A stretch of 64,000 nt of DNA from Phlebotomus papatasi (Eukaryota > Arthropoda > Insecta > Diptera > Psychodidae). This document shows, piece by piece, positions 1 through 11,461 of the stretch. The notes beneath the pieces were generated by a model that did no database searches, was not told the origin of the DNA, and saw only the letters and a program-made list of their open reading frames with translations. How positions within the stretch are numbered: the stretch's first letter is position 1; each line of letters starts with the position of its first letter. A program made the position numbers and the translations under genes. Location of the stretch: the NCBI RefSeq assembly GCF_024763615.1, contig NC_077222.1, positions 42,408,001-42,472,000 of the forward strand, in the 5' to 3' direction.

Positions 1-2330
1 TTTACAAAAATGCTCTCTTAAACAATCCAAAACATGTAAATATCAAACTTTGTGTGAAACTATTTGAAAATTGTGTGCAAAAGAAAACTAATAAAGCTCA
101 GTCTAATGTAATTTCCATTGAAAAAAATAATAGACAAAATATGTACAGGATTTTATTGTGGCCGAAAAACCGAAAGTGAGAAAAATAAATCTCATGTAAT
201 TCATTTATTATTATTTCTGTGATAGATCTCAAAAGAAAAACAATAACTTCATTTTATAGTCAAGATATTTGAAATGAGAATTGATATTGGGAAGTAAATC
301 CTAATGAGAAAATTCTTCTGCAGCTTTTACATTCAGCTTCTTTAAAATATTCATTCAATATAGATAAATTTTCGTAAAATGAGAAAAAAAATCTGTAAAA
401 TATAATGCTCCGACAATCTTCGAATCGTTTGAAAAGTATAAATTTTTGGCAGAAGAAAAAAACGCTATAGGTGGAGTAATAAAGAAATTTGAAGAAGAAA
501 TCAAAATAAAAGAAAAAAACTAGAAAAAAACATATTAAAATAATTTTCTATAAATAAAAATTCTATTGATGAATTTTCTTGATAGTTCTTAGGAGGAGAA
601 CACGAAGAAGAAAATGATATTGTCATTAAATATTTTCTAGTCCGATAGCAGTTAATGAGTAATAAAAAAATAAATTTTGAATATAATGTAAGAATTATTC
701 CTTTTATTGAAAATTAGACGTAATGAAATTTAAAAAAAAAATCAAAATGTAAGAAAATAAGAGGCATTAAATGAATATTGAAAAAAAGAGGTCTAACCGT
801 ACATCATATAAATTAATCGCTAATTAATCCCACACACAAAATGAGTGATAATTGAAACATTTTTTTTTAAATTCCATTTATTTTCAGTCTGAAAGTCAAA
901 ATACATTTTTATTTGAAAAAATACGTAAGTTTTCTCATTTATTTGTGCAACATTTTCCAAGAAAAGAATCTGCTTATGTTTTAAAATCAGGCATTAGGAA
1001 AAAAAATTATTCAGTTGAAAAAGAAAATCATCAAATTTATTATTAAATCAATGAGAAAATACTGTAAATTATGTATAACTTGAATATTTATACAGACATT
1101 ATAATATGTAAATAAACGATAAATTCCATAAATAGAATAATCTCTGAGAGTTTTACTAATTTTTCACTACATACCGAAAATAATGAAAGCAACGTGCCAA
1201 ACTATTATTAGCACATTACTGTAATTCCTCGCAAAACTAGTTAATATCCAGGAACTCCTGAGAAACTCTCAAAATATCTGATGAAACTTTTCATTTCTAT
1301 GACTCCGACCACTCTGACAATCTTCAAATATCAAAACAAGATATATTGGTGCTAATTAAATACTTTATTTTCGGATGCATTCAATTAAACTTCACGAAAA
1401 TTCAGTCAATCGGAGATGCTGAAAAAGTTCCTCATCTGTTGCAAAAGACATGGAAAATGAGCAGAACATTATTATATGTGGAGCATATTTATAACATGCT
1501 CGGCAGTTATGATTGAGCGATTAAATAAATGGATAATTTAATTAGGGCTTCTGTGCAAATTGAAGATAATTTTGTACACATGTCAACATCCCGTATATGG
1601 ATATATTTCTCACAGAAATTAACTCTTCACACCTTTAAAAGAATTGTCTGATGAAACTCCGCCAAATTTCTTCTCAATGTTCAGGGTTCTTGTGAAATTT
1701 TTTTTCTAAGAATATAAAAATGTTTTCGTAGGCAAATTAGAGAAACACTGACAAAGAATTGAGATAAGAGTAAAGAAAAAAAAAAGAAAAATTACGTTCA
1801 AATTACCTTCGTTTAACAAGTTGAATACATTAAAATTCTTGGTGCACCTCAAATCCCAACCACCTGCAACCACCAAGATATGGTCATGCACGAAGAGATA
1901 AGGAATAAATTGCTAATTATATTATTTTCGTTTATGCTTGCCATTCTTTATGGCAAGATTCACCTCACACGACACTGGAGTTTCTCCCCATTCTCTTTTC
2001 ATATCAATTTCCTCCCCTAAAACCACATTGCTCGAGAATTTTTGTGTCAGGAATGCCATAAGGCCAACGTCTCCTAAATACCTCTGCCTGTACACCACTC
2101 ATAATATTTGTCTGATCATCCATTTTTCCTTACTTTCAGCAGCTTAACATCAAAGCAAAAATCTCGTGATATTAATTATTTGGCAAATATTCGACATTTT
2201 TCTCAAGTACAGTTTTCATGTGCCACCAAGGCTGTTATATTTTGAAGACATGGTGTACTGACTTAAAATTTTAGTCCTTAGGTGGCAATATTGAGTTTTA
2301 ATCGTATTTAGCACTTAATTTATAAATTAT
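1..2330. other. AT-rich intergenic stretch, no gene seen
   Basis: Very AT-rich DNA with many short homopolymer A and T runs. The longest open frames (about 60-70 codons, for example 852-1046 + and 1938-2147 +) have no recognisable domain, no plausible splice context and low-complexity composition. I see no inverted-repeat element or RNA gene in this part. Confidence 0.6.
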
Positions 2331-2636
2331 TAGGGTAAGTGTGCCAAATTTCGGCATAGTTGCATATAAACACCGAAGTCCTAAGTTTGAAATGCAATAT
2401 TTTTAATTCATATTGATATTTTTTGTTACTTCCTATTCGGGAGTTTCGTGTGGAACTTTGAAGACTAGTTTATCATCTTTGTTTTCTTTAAATCACTTCC
2501 TGAAATATTGAAAAAATAATAAAAATATGGACATTCCTTTGGGTAGTATTCCGACCACTTTGTGTGAAATACCGGCCACCTTTTTGTGAAGCAACGGATA
2601 AAAAATTTAATTTTAATTTAATATTTAATTTAATAT

Positions 2637-2852
2637 TTAGTTTAATACGTTTATATGACCCACAAGCCCAGAGATCTTCCGTGTGATTTGTCCTAAAGAC
2701 CTGAAGAGTAGCATCTCAAATTTACGCGCAGATTCCCGTAGCAATTTGCCCTTCCTGAACTCTTCCAAGGCCTTTTCCACATCATCTTTTTCATAGAAGC
2801 GATGGTTTTTTTCTCTGAACATTGTAGAACTCAGAAATTGAAAAAAAAACAT
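2637..2852 (-). pseudogene. Remnant of a pogo/psq-type transposase N-terminus
   Basis: A 71-codon open frame on the minus strand inside the 2333-3619 element. Residues about 18-46 (FYEKDDVEKALEEFRKGK, then LLRESARKFE) have the spacing of an HTH_psq domain: an acidic start, an ALEE helix, then a basic turn leading into REAA-like residues. The frame stops without any DDE catalytic motif. The relative at 28474-28539 (+) carries FDKRDDVKKALEEFLKG in the same family context, which argues that the peptide is ancestral coding sequence and not chance. It is probably not expressed. Confidence 0.55.
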
Positions 2853-3105
2853 AAAATGAATAAGAAATTTAGGAAAGCGAAAGATGTTGGCGGAATAGGC
2901 AACACTACCTCACCGGAGAGACGCTCACAAAGTATATACTTTTTTACACGAAATACAAGATCCAGCTGGGAAATTTCACACGAAATTTAAAGATTGATTC
3001 ACTATTAACATAAACAGAAACAATCTTTAATGAAAACTAATCAATTTTCATGAAAAACACCGAAGGAAAACCTTCTGCACTTCACCACAAATCGCAAGAC
3101 TGCTA

Positions 3106-3356
3106 CACTGAGAAAAAAAGAGGGTGCGATTAACTTTTTTTCCTCATAACTTTAACACTTTTAGGTGTAAAAATATATCAACATTTTTTAATGTTAATTT
3201 TACACCTTTTTAACAGTAAAATTAACATGAAAAAGGGTAACTTTAACCCCAATACATCTAAAAAGGGTAATATTTACACCAATTTCGGATCAATACTGCA
3301 GGGTAAAATTAACATTTCCGGATTGTTATTTTAACTTTTTCGGATTTCTCTGAGTG
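3106..3356. mobile_element. CACTGAG-type MITE, copy 1 (nested)
   Basis: A 251-bp non-coding element with termini CACTGAGAAAAAAAG and ...TTTCTCTGAGTG, flanked by TA on both sides. The interior is a loose inverted repeat rich in AACATTTTTTAATGTT-like and GGGTAAAATTAAC-like segments. The same element occurs at 5243-5495, 6470-6723, 41601-41846, 44070-44542 (double) and 48631-48883. It has no coding capacity. Here it interrupts the 2333-3619 transposon and so is younger than that element. Confidence 0.9.
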
Positions 3357-3779
3357 TAGAAACATAATCGATCTGTCACATTTTCTATAAGACTCTTTTC
3401 ACAATGAGTTTTTGCAACGCTATTTAAATTCAAATTATATTTAAAATTTAAGGGTCTTTGTGTTAATACATCCTAAAATAAATAAATATTTAAAAGCAAA
3501 ATGAATTCATTGACTATTCGAAGATTACATACATAATTTTAATTAATTTATTTCCATGGCCGAAATTACACTCAAAGTAGCCGAAATTAGAAGCTGGCCG
3601 AAATTTGGCACACTTTCCCTAGGCTTTTATATTTTTAAATTGCTTTTTAAAGGCAGATTTGTATTTTGTGTTAAACACATTTAATTTGAAAGTGTCAAAT
3701 TGGTCAAATTTTTTAAGAACTGCAAAAAAAACCCAAGAAACTTCTCATGATCATCATTTTCAACCGCTTATCTCTATTG

Positions 3780-4170
3780 GGTTCGCGGTCCCATGACATC
3801 CAGTTTAACAACCCTCGCTTGTCGATCCTCCGCTACTTCAGGAAAGATGTTCGAGTTCGATCTGAAGGTTCTCCAAGGCAAGAATCTGATTTTGAATCAG
3901 CCAGATTACGTTTCTCACTCGATCTCGACGAGTGATTCCCTTCCCTTAACCGCCCGAAGGTACCTCATCTCGGCAGCTTGTACTCGCGATCTTACTTTTT
4001 TGTCATTACCAATATCTCATGACCATAGGTGAGAATAGGAATGAGCGCAGCTTTAGAAACCGATCATTTAGCTGAACGACTAAGTTTGATCTTCCTTACC
4101 ATGCTTCTACAAAGCTCCTTCATTATTGCATCAGAAGCCTGGCCGATCCGCAACGAAAGTTCAGCGCAGA
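3780..4170 (-). pseudogene. Decayed LINE (non-LTR retrotransposon) fragment, C-terminal to the RT
   Basis: Reading the complement of 4150-3961 gives RIGQASDAIMKELCRSMV, then after a stop SVSKAALIPILTYGHEI, then LVMTKK and a stop. This follows the conserved segment downstream of the reverse transcriptase in many animal LINEs, where the pattern is RIGQA..., ...P.LTYGHE.WVMT, then a QAAEM-like motif. The QAAEM-like part is present only after a frame change (near 3975). At least three in-frame stops and one frameshift make it a fossil. The local GC content is clearly higher than its surroundings, as expected for imported coding sequence. The exact LINE clade is not assigned. Confidence 0.7.
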
Positions 4171-5240
4171 AAACTGATCAAAAAATTATCTAAAATAATC
4201 TTTTGAATTTATTCTTAATGTCAAAGCCATTACAAGGAGCGCCTAAATTTTTATATTAGTGTATCATTCAATTCTCTTTTCTTAGAAAGCCTTAATTTTG
4301 ACTCTGATTATCTCAAATTCAGTTGATCTTCCCTTAACATAAAACTTAAAAGAATAAGTTTCAGAATTTCAAAGTGCTACAAATAATATCAATCCACAAG
4401 AAAGTTTGTTGAGCGTATTATCTTGAATTATATTTCATTTTTAATTTCATGTCAAAAATAAAACCAAACGAACACGATTTTAACAGACAATTGGCAATCA
4501 TGGTCGAGTTTTCGTTAAAAAATCAATTAGAGAAAGAAAAGTTTTATGATGTAACCGACAGGATATTTTTAAAATTTTCCTTTTCACTTTCTCTAGAAAA
4601 GGACTTCCTTTTAACATAATTTTAACAATTTTAACAAAGTGCTAAACCTTTCCTGTCATAAAACATTTCGTCCATCTAGAAAAATGTGAACTACACCGCA
4701 ATCTTTTCTTATATTAAACTTTATGAGAAATGCTTGCGATATGAACCATGCACAAAGTCTTTAATATACTAATATGTCAATAAAAAGTACTATAATTCAC
4801 CAAAATGTTTAAAAGTTCTTTTTATAATATTATGTTTTTTGTAGCTTGGATTAAATCATTAAAATAATTAACGTGACAATAAACAGATAAAATGTTCCCA
4901 ATAAACTCTGGAAATTTAGTAAAACAGTTAAAGTAGAGCTACTTTAACATTGTTTTGTTATACGATTTTTTCGCATATTTCTAAAGGAAATTGGGTTTAA
5001 ACATAATATAATTCGGATAGACAAAACAATTGTGGATCTAAATAAAATAATTGTAAGGACCAGCTTCATTTAGAAATAGTCGAAAAAGTCATATATAAAT
5101 GAAGCCCCAGAGCTAAAACTTGCCCCACCTCAACCTACATATATTACAACTCTAATAGGATGAGGGGACTCAGTGTCAAAGCTTTAATTAGCACCCTGCT
5201 ATAAACATTATTTTAGGACTCATCGGTGAGATCTGAATGG
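4171..5240. other. Intergenic DNA, nothing recognised
   Basis: AT-rich, with no long open frame, no element ends and no RNA gene visible. Confidence 0.5.
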
Positions 5241-5242
5241 TA

Positions 5243-5495
5243 CACTGAGAGAAATCCGAAAAAGTTAAAATAACATTCCGGAAATGTTAATTTTACCCTG
5301 CAGTATTGATCCAAAATCTGTGTAAATATTACCCTTTTTAGGTATATTGGGGGTTAAAGTTACCCTTTTTCATGTTAATTTTGCTCTTAAAAAGGTGTAA
5401 AATTAACTTTAAAAAATGTTGATATATTTTTACACCTAAAAAGTGTTAAAGTTGTGAGGAAAAAAAGTTAATCGCACCCTATTTTTTTCTCAGTG
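5243..5495. mobile_element. CACTGAG-type MITE, copy 2
   Basis: A 253-bp copy in the opposite orientation to copy 1: left end CACTGAGAGAAATCCG, right end ...TTTTTTTCTCAGTG. Both sides are flanked by TA. It has no coding content. Confidence 0.9.
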
Positions 5496-5723
5496 TAGGC
5501 CCTAAAGTTAAGGACTGAATTTTTCCACAGTAATGGCGGACGAATTAAACTATCAAATACACTTCTTAATTTAACATTTTATCATCTATCGTAATATACA
5601 TCGTACATACATCATAATATCCCGCAAAAAGTGTTTACGAAAAAGAAATAAGAATTTTTAGAATAAGAATTTAAGTTTTAGAGTTGTATTTCGTTAATGT
5701 TGTCACTCGAAACGCAGACAATA

Positions 5724-6058
5724 CAGTAGAACTCCGCTATAGGCCATCGCTCTATAGTCCACAATTTATCGACCGTTGATTTCAAAACACTGATTTTATG
5801 TTAGGTTATGTTTTTTAGTACGCAACAAGCATAATTATTTTAATATTTTTGGCAAACTTAATTGAGTAATTGTGATAATAGTGATCCATAATGAAGAGAG
5901 CGAGGACAAGTACCACAATCGCAAAGAAAGTGGAAGCCGTCGAGCAATTTCAATATACTAAAAGTCGTTGATAATTTAAAAAAAAAAATGACATGGACTA
6001 TAGTGCGACCCAAGTGTCAAATCTGGAATCAAATATGGCCTATAGCGATGCTCTACTA
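5724..6058 (+). mobile_element. Pogo/Tigger-like MITE with transposase 5' remnant
   Basis: A 335-bp element flanked by TA. Its left end CAGTAGAACTCCGCTATAGG is mirrored by the right end (...CCTATAGCGATGCTCTACT plus one changed base). CAGTAGA-type termini and TA duplications are typical of pogo/Tigger transposons. It keeps a start codon and about 26 codons of a transposase N-terminus (5891-5971), so it is an internal-deletion derivative of an autonomous element. A one-ended relative starts at 53749. Confidence 0.8.
5891..5971 (+). pseudogene. Truncated pogo-type transposase start (CENP-B-like HTH)
   Basis: ATG at 5891 opens 26 codons reading MKRARTSTTIAKKVEAVEQF and a few more residues before TGA at 5969-5971. 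The basic K-R start, a T-I-x-x-K-K-x-E turn and a following amphipathic helix match the beginning of the CENP-B/pogo N-terminal helix-turn-helix. Everything downstream of helix 1 is deleted. It lies inside the 5724-6058 MITE and is not expected to make a functional protein. Confidence 0.55.
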
Positions 6059-6216
6059 TACAAAGATTCCTAAAAAAAATTCATGAATTTAAAAAACATA
6101 AAATTACTTCGAAAATATTTCCTCTTGTAATTGACAGCTGAGCAACATGGCCGGCATATTTTATTAGTTCCTATGCCCACCGCTATGTGAGTAACACACC
6201 ATGTCCTTTACGTATA

Positions 6217-6429
6217 AGGGAAGTGCCCATGCTTTGCACAGTCCCAAGCTTCATAATGACCAAATTTTTCCTATATTTTTCAATAAATGTGACTAATCGC
6301 ACCCATATTTTAAAATCTAGGGGAAAGTGTCCTGTTTTTAAAATATATTGCAGAGTTGCATTCATTAAAAAACTTAGGAAAAATTTAGTCATTATGATTG
6401 GAACCCTGCAAAGCATGGGCACTTTCCCC
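6217..6429. mobile_element. Palindromic MITE (AAGTGCCCATGC ends)
   Basis: About 213 bp. The left arm AGGGAAGTGCCCATGCTTTG is matched by the inverted right arm CAAAGCATGGGCACTTTCCCC, with TA on both sides. The arms continue inward (CATAATGACCAAATTT against AAATTTAGTCATTATG), so most of the element can fold into one hairpin. That symmetry explains the mirrored open frames on both strands here. No coding capacity. Confidence 0.8.
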
Positions 6430-6469
6430 TATTTGGTAAGGGATAATTTTTGGGAGCTTCTTGATAGTA

Positions 6470-6723
6470 CACTGAGAGAAATCCGAAAAAATTAAAATAA
6501 CATTCTGGAAATGTTTATTTTACCCTGCAGTATTGATGCGAAATCGGTGTAAATATTACCCTTTTTAAGTGTATTGGGGGTTAAAGTTATCCTTTTTCAT
6601 ATTAATTTTACCCTTAAAAAGTTGTAAAATTAACATTAAAAAATGTTGATATATTTTTACACCTAAAAAGTATTAGAGTTATGAGGAAAAAAAGTTAATC
6701 GCACCCTCTTTTTTTTCTCAGTG
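6470..6723. mobile_element. CACTGAG-type MITE, copy 3
   Basis: 254 bp, with ends CACTGAGAGAAATCCG and ...TTTTTTCTCAGTG, flanked by TA. Same orientation as copy 2, and separated by about 40 bp from the 6217-6429 palindromic MITE. Confidence 0.9.
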
Positions 6724-6725
6724 TA

Positions 6726-9400
6726 AGGTATGTGAGATAGGGGTTAATTCAGGCTTTAATTCACGCTTCTCTGGTCATATGGGATCTGCTTTTTGCTTAG
6801 ATTGGATTCAAATAGTGTTTAGCTATATATCATTATCACATTTTACGTCTATAAAGGTAATTCTAAACAAACATTTCATTTTATATTTTGTGTTGTTGTT
6901 TTTTTTCTTATTTTATTTAACAGTACTTAAATCCCGTCTAAGATACCATGAAAGTTTTTTCTGCGAAAGCCCTAAAACGATGAATAATGAGAAACTAATA
7001 TCATTTCATATTTCGCTTTATTACTTCATGCTGAAGTGAAAAAGACCCCCAGCGTTTATCTCATACCATTTGACCCATATGTGATCATTTTCTCTTAGAA
7101 ATAAATGCATTAACAAATTAATATGAGTTGTTTAGAAAAATTCCTCTCTCTCTCTCTCTCTCTATCATCATTTCACACTTCTGAATAGATGCGTTTAAGG
7201 TGTACCCCTGTAGTATCCGAGTTAATCTGCCTTCACCTTAAAATTTTATGTGAAAAATATTTGCATGTGACATTTCTTTTAGCTAAATTGAACTTGAACT
7301 GACTAAATATTTGAAGGCGGGAAAATACCTTCTGTTTGAAGTTAACCCCCTCACAAAAGTATGTCTTAGGATAAACCTACTAATATGATAAGTTCAGTAA
7401 ATATTTGTTGGTACACCCGATAATCGTTCCAAAGAATGGAATAATTTTCAAGACTTTTGTCACATAATAGCAATTAGGATTCATCTAAAATTTGAGTTAT
7501 GTTAAGACGTCAGAAGAAGTTAAGGAAAATATTTCCAATAATAATTTAATTACTTTTAGTCAGTGAACTTTGTTGGATTAGTAATGATTGTATTATTTAA
7601 TCATGGGATCTGGAAGAAAATGCAAAAAAGGCATACTCACATGGTCATTCTCACCTTTCACCTTGATTAACTACTCAGCGATAGTATCTCGATTGTAGGT
7701 GGAAAATTAAATTTAATTCATCTGTAGCTGTTTCTCTCCCACTTTGAAGTTTTCATTCTACTCACCCATCGAATTAATTCATTATCCAGAAACATGGGAT
7801 GTTATTTTTCTCAGGTGCAAGATGTAAAAAGAAGTCTGACGATTGTACAAAGACTATTTGAACCGTATTGTTGCAAAAACACCTGTGTTTGCATCAAAGT
7901 CGAGGAAGAAAAGGTAACAACATTGGGAGGGAACCAAATTTAATTCAAACACTCAACAATAGATAATCCAGATTATTGACACAGTGAATATCGTCATAAA
8001 ATGAAAATTACAGCATGACTTAGCCATTCGTGTGAGAGCCTGGCATTTAAGCACCAAGTCATACTGAGGAAATTTGTGCAAATATTTTTTTGACAATCGC
8101 GAGATTATCGCGTGATGAACCAAGGCCAATAACTTACCCAAATTTGGAATCCAAAAAAATTGGATATTTTGATATTAGAAAGACAATCACATGTGGCAAA
8201 TATGTATTGGAAAATTGAAGGTAAATTTATAGTAGATGAGATTGTTCTTCAGAATTAACTCAAAATTCAAGTTCTAGCCGGTTGGAATAAAAATTTTAGA
8301 AGCTTTAAAATATGTTATGGTAATAGTAACTAAAGAAATTGTTTTCTTTTCTTCTTTTCAAGGATATATTATTTTTTGTATTTTTTTATTTTTTATCTTT
8401 TAGAAATATGATTATATGAAGTTTTCGAAATTTTAAATATAATATTATTACGATTTTAAGAAAGAACCTATTCCTGCTATGTCATATCATTACTGTGGTC
8501 TTATGGCCCTGTGTCCCTATGACTGCACCGATGTTCAATAACTTTCGAAACTATACCGCTTTGTAAGATGACTTAAAAAATTGCTGATTGAGGCATCAAT
8601 TTTACATGAGAATATGAAAATATTTTGATTCTCTGTTTGCTTCAATTTTGTGAAATAGATATAAAAAAAAATTGGATTATATGTAGAAATATAACCCTGC
8701 AAAAGATCACATTTTTACCAAACTTTTGCAAATTTTAAGTTTTGAGAAAAATTAAAAAAAAATAAACATGTGCGATTTTCGACATTCTAATTTCTTCCGA
8801 TAAGAGATCGCTTGAAGATATCGACTTAGACTTTTTCTGATTTTCGAAAGACAAATTCTAAAGTAAATTAAATAAATTGTCTAAAAATTATCCAAAAGTA
8901 CCTGAAAAAAAAACAATTCAATTAGAAATAAAAATTTACTCATAAGCGGTTCATTAGCGATTTATAGTAATCTGACACTATTAAAGTTGATCCGTATTTG
9001 CATTTCATTCAAAAATTTAAATTATCAGTTCCTAACTGGTTCTTTACGGGTTAATTGCCGTATAACTATCGCTTGCGGATTCCAAAAGAATTTATATATA
9101 TATTTTTTTTTATTTGACTCATTCAGTAAGAAAATATTCTTTATATTGTTTCACTTTTGAACTTGAGATATCGCTAGATATCATTATGGATTTACAATTT
9201 AGAAAAGAAACTTATCAGAAAATGTAAAGAAATTGAAATATGAGGGAAACTAGGGCACCACCGAACACGGGGTAACACCGAACTAACATCAGTTCTTCAG
9301 TACATCAACAATCTTTAGGAAAAATCTGCAACATCTGGACATCCATCTGCACACTGATCATAATATGCTCCTAGGATCTCACGCTTCATGTAGATATATA
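6726..9400. other. Intergenic DNA with a (TC)n run, no gene seen
   Basis: AT-rich. It holds a (TC)n microsatellite of about 20 bp near 7143-7163. Open frames such as 6779-7039 + and 7953-8141 - are short and unsupported. No clear inverted-repeat element was found. Confidence 0.5.
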
Positions 9401-10484
9401 CCGGAGGCAACCAAAATCCCGAAAGCCAAAATCACGAATATCATATGTGCTAAAAATCTATTTTTGTGAACGTCCCGTCCGTCCCGTCCGTCCCGTCCGG
9501 GGTACGAACACTTCTGGAGAGAGAACGGAAAGAGATATCGACAAGCGATTAATAACTCAGCTCCTTATGGTATCGATCGATCACAAATTTGAGTATGTTA
9601 TAGAGTATGAACCTAAGAGTTTTTGATTAAAAAAAACTGAAGCCCCCCTCGACTCCCTGACCCGAACTAGAAGGAGTCACAAATTTAATTTTCAAATGGT
9701 CATACCTCCTGTTCTAATTGTCTGAATTTGAAAATTTTAGCGTTTTGCAAAGCTCTCGTGGAGTACTGTAACTTTTTTGATACCTCATCCGGGTCCTGGT
9801 CAAAATCTCGAACGCCAAAATCCCGAAACCCAAAATCCCGAATGTGCCAAAATCCCGAAAGCCAAAATCTCGAATTCTTAATACACCCAGCGAAATTTAA
9901 TTAAGAAGTTTGCATTAATTGGCTGGTGTGGGTCATCTATACATCCGATCAGCCTAAAATTTTTTTGTACAATATAAGTCTGTATAACAACTTTTTTATG
10001 GTAGTGAGCCGCGCTCACTATCATAAAAAAAGTTGTTATACAGACCTATATTGTACAAAAAAATGTTAGGCTGATCGGATGTATAGATGACCCACACCTG
10101 ATGATAGTGAGCCGCGCTCACTATCATAAAAAAAGTTGTTATACAGACCTATATTGTACAAAAAAATGTTAGGCTGATCGGATGTATAGATGACCCACAC
10201 CAGCCAATTAATGCAAACTTCTTAATTAAATTTCGCTGGGTGTAGTATTATAGCTACTCCCACGATTGTACCCGCGCTTGCTGGAGGCAAATGGAAATCT
10301 TCTGTGTCTTATGAAATTATTCTAAACATTTTCCTCCATATAATTTCATCCTTTTCAGGATTTTGACAATTCGGGATTTTGTCTTTCGGGATTTTGACTT
10401 TCAGGATTTTGACTTTCAGGATTTTGGCCTTTTCGGGATTTTGGCGTTCGGGATTTTGGCTTTCGGGATTTTGGCTGCCACCGG
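9401..10484. mobile_element. Foldback-like element with arrays of an AAATCCCGAA unit
   Basis: The outer ends are inverted copies: CCGGAGGCAACCAAAATCCC at the left and ...GGGATTTTGGCTGCCACCGG at the right, flanked by TA. Both arms contain direct repeats of a roughly 17-20 bp unit (CCCGAAAGCCAAAAT): left-arm copies lie at 9405-9445 and 9795-9875, and the right arm at 10355-10475 has seven or more inverted copies. Long terminal inverted repeats built from short direct repeats are the hallmark of foldback elements. A different MITE (9884-10242) sits inside, as does a GC-rich CCGTC-type microsatellite (about 9474-9500). The related element is at 29866-30279. Confidence 0.65.
9884..10242. mobile_element. 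Long-TIR MITE with internal 103-bp duplication (nested)
   Basis: Ends CACCCAGCGAAATTTAATTA and its inverted match ...TTTCGCTGGGTG are flanked by TA. The arms are nearly perfect inverted repeats of about 120 bp. The central hairpin and right arm are duplicated in tandem: the segment holding GTGAGCCGCGCTCAC, then GTTGTTATACAGACC, recurs 103 bp further on (10021 against 10124). No coding capacity. It is inserted in the foldback-like element 9401-10484. Confidence 0.8.
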
Positions 10485-10486
10485 TA

Positions 10487-11458
10487 ATGAATACGTTCAA
10501 TTTGTATGTTATTCGCCCCTTGGCGCTAATTCTGGTAACGAAAAAAAGTGTATATCACATGTGGGACCTTCCTCAATGTAAAAGCTCAACGACCGTGGAA
10601 AATTCGACAACGGTTTGCAGTGAAATGCAGCTTCAACTGCTCATTCCATGCCTTTCCAATCACAAGATCAATGTGCCAAGTCAATTTTTTTTATTTAGCA
10701 GGGGAAGCCGGAGACGTCCTTGGGAGCGAAAGTGGGTTCAATGGAGCACGAGTAAAGATGGAATTAAGTAACAATATAAAGTCTCTATGCAAACATATGA
10801 GAATCTGTGCTAAAATTCTCACCAAATATGCATCCCTGAGGACACGGTAAACCGCGTGGCCCTCTCCAATAGAACCGCCATGGGTTTTGTGTATACTTTC
10901 TTCAATATGAGCAAACTACGGGGGTATGTATCACCAGTAAATATTTAATTAATATTCTTTGCTAATTGATACAGTGACAAAAATTATTTATTTGGTAAAT
11001 AATGAAATAAAAATTTTGCGCTTCGATATGGAAGTTGGTATCGGGTATATAAGGTGAAAAATAACCCAGATGCCACCCACATTTTATCAATTGTGTCCCA
11101 ATAGTGAAAACGTGCAGTTTTAGAGAGAACGTCTTTTTGCTGCCACTTGCCATAATATAATAAATTTAAATGATCTAAGCCCAATTGATCGCCTCCATGA
11201 TCAATTGATTTTCATCCTCGCGTCAACAGAAATCACACACTGACGATCATCTAGCAAAGTGTTAATTTTATTTTATCAGTGGTAGTGAAGAAAAAAAGTT
11301 TTTGCCCGAATTGGATAGAATTGAGACTTCATCTTTAGACTATTGGCAAAAAAATTGTCAGTCTCCATCGTCGGTCTTGTCCAAATGTTCGCTAATTGCT
11401 TAGCAAAATAAGTAATTTGTGATCTAATTTTTCCAGCAAACACAAGACCACCATAAAA
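10487..11458. other. Upstream region, possible distal promoter of the transporter
   Basis: 10500-10900 is less AT-rich than its surroundings and has overlapping open frames of 70-130 codons. None has a recognisable domain, and the frames run into foldback repeat sequence at their 5' side. 11000-11458 precedes a candidate ATG-containing 5' exon. A TCAGT initiator-like sequence lies near 11276. There is no strong evidence for a separate gene. Confidence 0.3.
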
Positions 11459-11461
11459 ATG
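11459..11461 (+). CDS. Candidate 5' coding mini-exon (ATG then GTAAGT) of the SLC22 gene
   Basis: The sequence ...CCATAAAAATG is followed at once by a consensus donor GTAAGTCGCG, so an exon could end exactly after the start codon (phase 0). The downstream acceptor at 16363-16364 (ATAG) opens a phase-0 frame beginning GCA GAC TTC, which would give a protein starting MADFPLLN. Exons that end right after ATG are common in animal genes. Support is splice-site and phase agreement only; no transcript was available. Confidence 0.3.

Larger units (their letters stand above)
2333..3619 (-). mobile_element. TA-flanked DNA transposon derivative with psq-type HTH remnant
   Basis: The termini are inverted copies (GGGTAAGTGTGCCAAATTTC at the left, matching the complement of the right end ...GGCACACTTTCCC), each directly flanked by TA, the usual target duplication of the Tc1/mariner-pogo group. 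On the minus strand, 2852-2637 encodes a peptide containing FYEKDDVEKALEEFRKGK followed by LLRESARKFE, which resembles a psq/pogo-type helix-turn-helix of transposase N-termini. No catalytic domain is present, so this is a non-autonomous relic. A shorter relative with the same termini and the same coding remnant sits at 28366-28800. A 251-bp MITE (3106-3356) has inserted into it. Confidence 0.75.

Noticed and set aside
6183..6495. Overlapping open frames of 79 and 102 codons on opposite strands with similar peptides
   Set aside because: They are mirror translations of the palindromic MITE 6217-6429 and not genes.
10309..10581. Phe/Asp-rich open frames on both strands, also at 30052-30327
   Set aside because: Translations of the short AAATCCCGAA repeat in foldback-like elements.
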